Positions 62,070 to 64,000 of a stretch of DNA of 64,000 bases are shown here, piece after piece. Where the stretch lies: NCBI GenBank assembly GCA_002482525.1, contig DLGC01000021.1:1-64000 (forward strand), written 5' to 3'. Below the pieces are notes generated by a model. That model saw only the letters and a list, made by a program, of their open reading frames with translations. It ran no database searches and was not told the DNA's origin. Made by a program: the position numbers and the translations under genes. The stretch comes from Propionibacteriaceae bacterium UBA7704 (GTDB lineage Bacteria > Actinomycetota > Actinomycetes > Propionibacteriales > Propionibacteriaceae). The stretch's first letter is position 1; every line of letters starts with the position of its first letter.

Positions 62070-62751
62070 CGAAGCGGATCCTTCGCAGATTGCCGGCCTG
62101 GAAAGTCTCATCAATGCGGGTCTGCCCGATGCAGTAGGAGCACAGCGCCGACGGCAGCGAGAACCGCAGATAGTCGCCCTGCAGGGAGTCGACCTCCGCC
62201 GCATCGGCCAAGAGGCGGCTCAGCGCGAAGGCACCCTGCCCGGTGATGCCGTTGACCGCGATCACCGTGGCCAGCCGGTTCACTTCGCGAATCCGAGCGG
62301 CGAAGACCTCCCGTTCAGCCTGAGAGACGATGTCTCCCTTGGTCACCACCACCACATCAGCGAGCCGCAACATAGGCCCGATCTTCTCCGGGGTGCCGAT
62401 GCCGGACAGGTTGTCGATCACACACACGGCCAGTACCTTCTTCACATGTGGTGAGCAGCGGTTGCACAGACCGGCGCTTTCGCTGATCAGCAGGTCCAGG
62501 CCTTGACGCTTTCCCCACTGGACGGCCTGATCGACATTGGTGATGAAGAAATGATCTGGGCACAGGCTGCCTGCCAATCCCACTTTCGAGATCACTCCGG
62601 CGCGCTGGTAGGTGTCGGCATCAGACGAGCTGAGGCAGTCGAACTTGATCACACCGGTCTGCAGTTCTCGCTGCCGAAGGTGTTCGATGGCACGCAGAAT
62701 GACCGAGGTCTTGCCCGAGCTGGGCGGCCCGGCGACGGTGACGAACCGCAT
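62062..62751 (-). CDS. HypB/UreG-like SIMIBI GTPase with two CxxC motifs
   Basis: The 229-residue protein has a P-loop GPPSSGKTS (residues 8-16), the SIMIBI-type LLISESAG strand, and a TKGD guanine-recognition motif (137-140). Two cysteine pairs, CNRC (96-99) and CSYC (204-207), could bind a metal, as in HypB and UreG nickel chaperones. Those enzymes deliver metal to hydrogenase or urease, but neither is in the window. The ATG overlaps the stop of the preceding gene (TGATG). Confidence 0.85.
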   Translation of the reverse strand: MRFVTVAGPPSSGKTSVILRAIEHLRQRELQTGVIKFDCLSSSDADTYQRAGVISKVGLAGSLCPDHFFITNVDQAVQWGKRQGLDLLISESAGLCNRCSPHVKKVLAVCVIDNLSGIGTPEKIGPMLRLADVVVVTKGDIVSQAEREVFAARIREVNRLATVIAVNGITGQGAFALSRLLADAAEVDSLQGDYLRFSLPSALCSYCIGQTRIDETFQAGNLRRIRFDD

Positions 62752-63779
62752 CAGCAGGAGTTGTCGCGGTGATACTTGGCGAAGCGGACGCTGAGTTCCA
62801 CATCCCACGCGGCCTGCCGTCCGCTCAGCAGGTGATCCCACCCCAACCATTGGACGCAAGCACCCTCGGGCATGACCGGGGTCGCGCCGGGCATCGTCGA
62901 GGGAAAATGACTGGTGGCGAAGACGCTGCCCAGACTCGCAGAGGTCGCGAAATCGACCAGGGGTTGATTCTCCTCGGCCAGATCTGCGCGCACGATTGTC
63001 AGCAGCGGATTACACAGGGCGCCGTCACTGGGCCACACCAACTCCAAGCGCCCCGGCTTGACCGCACCCTGAACGAAGACCCATGGCGCGAGGTAGATCG
63101 CGGCCGGTGCTGGCGAGGTGCGTCCGGCGGTGCGCGCGGTTCCGGGCCCATTCAGGGCTGTGGCAATGGTGCGGTCGGCCGCGACCAGGCCTTCTTCGCC
63201 GTGGGTGGCCTTCACCCAGCTCAGGAAGCGAGTGCCGATGCTCTTGTGGCTGTCGCCGATACTCAGGCTGTCGGCGTAGATCGGATCCAGCAGATCGGTG
63301 AGACTCTGGGGCACCGGCCGATCACCCAGCGCTCTGCGGTCGATGAGCATCACTTCAGGGTTGACCGCAATCACGTTGTAGGCACCCAGTGGATCGGTGA
63401 AGGAATCGGCGTCCAAGAAGGGCACCTCGGTGAGATCAACCACCTGCTGAAATGCACCGGCTTTGGCGAAACGCTCCACCACCGAGGTGGAGGTGAAGGC
63501 ACCCGCAGCGGAATCGATGGAGACTTCGGGGAGTTGCTCAACACTGGTGGCTGCGGCCACATCCCGAAGGGTTCCGGCAACCTCAACATGCTCGCCACAC
63601 ATGGAGGGCACGAAGCTAAAAAACCGACGCCCACTCAGCACATGCTGCTCAGCCTGAAAGGCCTCATAGGCGGCCTGGAATCGGTTCTTCACCGGGCAAG
63701 GCACTTCCACCTTGAAATCCAGGTGACGCGCCGACTCCTGGCGGCGCAGCAGATCCGCAACGACAAAAGAAGAAGCCAT
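62751..63779 (-). CDS. Substrate-binding-protein-like protein without signal peptide
   Basis: The 342-residue protein has the two-lobed pattern of periplasmic solute-binding proteins (AGAFTSTSVVERFAKAG, VVDLTEVPFLDADSF, GAYNVIAVNPEVMLIDRRAL, GDSHKSIGTRFLSW). It lacks a signal peptide or lipobox and begins with soluble sequence, so it should stay in the cytosol. Cysteines in VPCPVK (Cys28) and PSMCGEH (Cys61) and a terminal Cys may bind metal or a cofactor. It is the first gene of the operon with the GTPase and ABC-type ATPase. A strong hairpin lies 25 bases before its start. Confidence 0.8.
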   Translation of the reverse strand: MASSFVVADLLRRQESARHLDFKVEVPCPVKNRFQAAYEAFQAEQHVLSGRRFFSFVPSMCGEHVEVAGTLRDVAAATSVEQLPEVSIDSAAGAFTSTSVVERFAKAGAFQQVVDLTEVPFLDADSFTDPLGAYNVIAVNPEVMLIDRRALGDRPVPQSLTDLLDPIYADSLSIGDSHKSIGTRFLSWVKATHGEEGLVAADRTIATALNGPGTARTAGRTSPAPAAIYLAPWVFVQGAVKPGRLELVWPSDGALCNPLLTIVRADLAEENQPLVDFATSASLGSVFATSHFPSTMPGATPVMPEGACVQWLGWDHLLSGRQAAWDVELSVRFAKYHRDNSC

Positions 63780-63803
63780 GGAAAAATCGCCTGTCGGGTG
63801 AGT

Positions 63804-63849
63804 GCCGGTTGCCCTGACTCCCCATAGTGGGGGTGCCAGGGCAACCGGC
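63804..63849 (-). promoter_or_regulatory. 13-bp hairpin in the leader of the SBP-like operon
   Basis: GCCGGTTGCCCTG (63804-63816) and CAGGGCAACCGGC (63837-63849) form a perfect 13-bp stem; the 20-base loop contains a further CCCC/GGGG pairing. It lies 25 bases upstream of the start codon on the transcribed strand, followed by a short T-run before the ATG. It may be a riboswitch part, attenuator or protein target. I could not assign it to a known riboswitch class. Confidence 0.5.
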
Positions 63850-64000
63850 GCCAGACATTCTCACCGCCGTTACTCAGGTTTAACTCGCCTGGTATTCCTC
63901 AGCCACATGGTCTCTGGATCGCGGATCACCCGGCGAGGTCGACTACCGCACCCGTGCGGTTCGGCGGCTGGCCACCGTCTTGCTCGCGTAGCCAGCTCGC
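63850..64000. other. Window edge upstream of the SBP-like operon
   Basis: About 150 bases with no recognisable gene. They probably contain the promoter of the operon; no convincing -35/-10 pair is visible. Confidence 0.4.

Noticed and set aside
63780..64000. Molybdenum cofactor, cobalamin or TPP riboswitch in front of the SBP-like operon
   Set aside because: None of the conserved boxes I remember for these classes is present; only a plain strong hairpin is visible.

Overview
The window comes from a high-GC Gram-positive chromosome (Actinomycetota). Diagnostic blocks are mtrA-mtrB-lpqB, ftsE-ftsX-M23 hydrolase-smpB, a PucR-type regulator in front of fabD-fabH-acpP-fabF followed by a DUF3145 gene, aceE of the homodimeric type, an actinobacterial tmRNA tag (ADSNRTDFALAA) and a 6C small RNA. 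Repeats built on the GGTTTCGAGACG...CTCCTCAACCAGC core suggest Propionibacteriales, probably Propionibacteriaceae; that placement is inference.

Layout. 1-5.5 kb: tail of an unknown gene, comF, then mtrA-mtrB-lpqB (minus) and a YqgE/AlgH protein. 5.5-11.3 kb: repeats, tmRNA (ssrA), an FKBP isomerase, then smpB, an M23 hydrolase, ftsX, ftsE and prfB (minus). 11.3-12.4 kb: a non-coding stretch with a 6C RNA and tRNA-Val. 12.4-20.4 kb: MFS gene, serine hydrolase, TetR regulator, DUF3052, aceE, DUF1801 and the PucR/FasR-like regulator. 20.5-25 kb: fatty-acid synthase II operon and DUF3145. 25-29.1 kb: MoxR-DUF58-VWA-VWA operon. 29.3-37.9 kb: membrane protein with a Ser/Pro tail, HAD phosphatase, DUF3516 helicase, MFS, M20 peptidase, sirtuin, small conserved protein, tRNA-Asn. 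37.9-46.2 kb: O-acyltransferase, an acidic membrane protein with an ECF sigma factor, fatty acid desaturase, membrane protein, DUF2202 ferritin-like protein and a second two-component system. 46.3-50 kb: oleate hydratase, MFS, tRNA-Met.

50-55.9 kb is an accessory island starting exactly at the 3' end of tRNA-Met(CAT). It holds a decayed tyrosine integrase, a TIR-domain protein, and an overlapping pair coding for an NdpA/NA37-like protein and a RelA/SpoT-type nucleotide synthetase. This is the best candidate for an undescribed (probably anti-phage) system. 55.9-61 kb returns to ordinary genes (GDPD, PLDc_N, SDR, DUF6508, AcuI-like reductase, mutY) with a repeat array at 58.1-58.45 kb.

61-63.8 kb holds a compact three-gene operon: a substrate-binding-protein-like protein without signal peptide, a HypB/UreG-like GTPase with two CxxC motifs, and an ABC-type ATPase with a DUF1858-like N-terminus. 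There is no membrane component, so it looks like a cytosolic cofactor or metal handling system rather than a transporter. It is the second candidate for new biology.

Cell-envelope and division functions (MtrAB-LpqB, FtsEX with its M23 hydrolase, MoxR-VWA) and lipid functions (FAS II, desaturase, oleate hydratase, FasR-like control) dominate the core part of the window.
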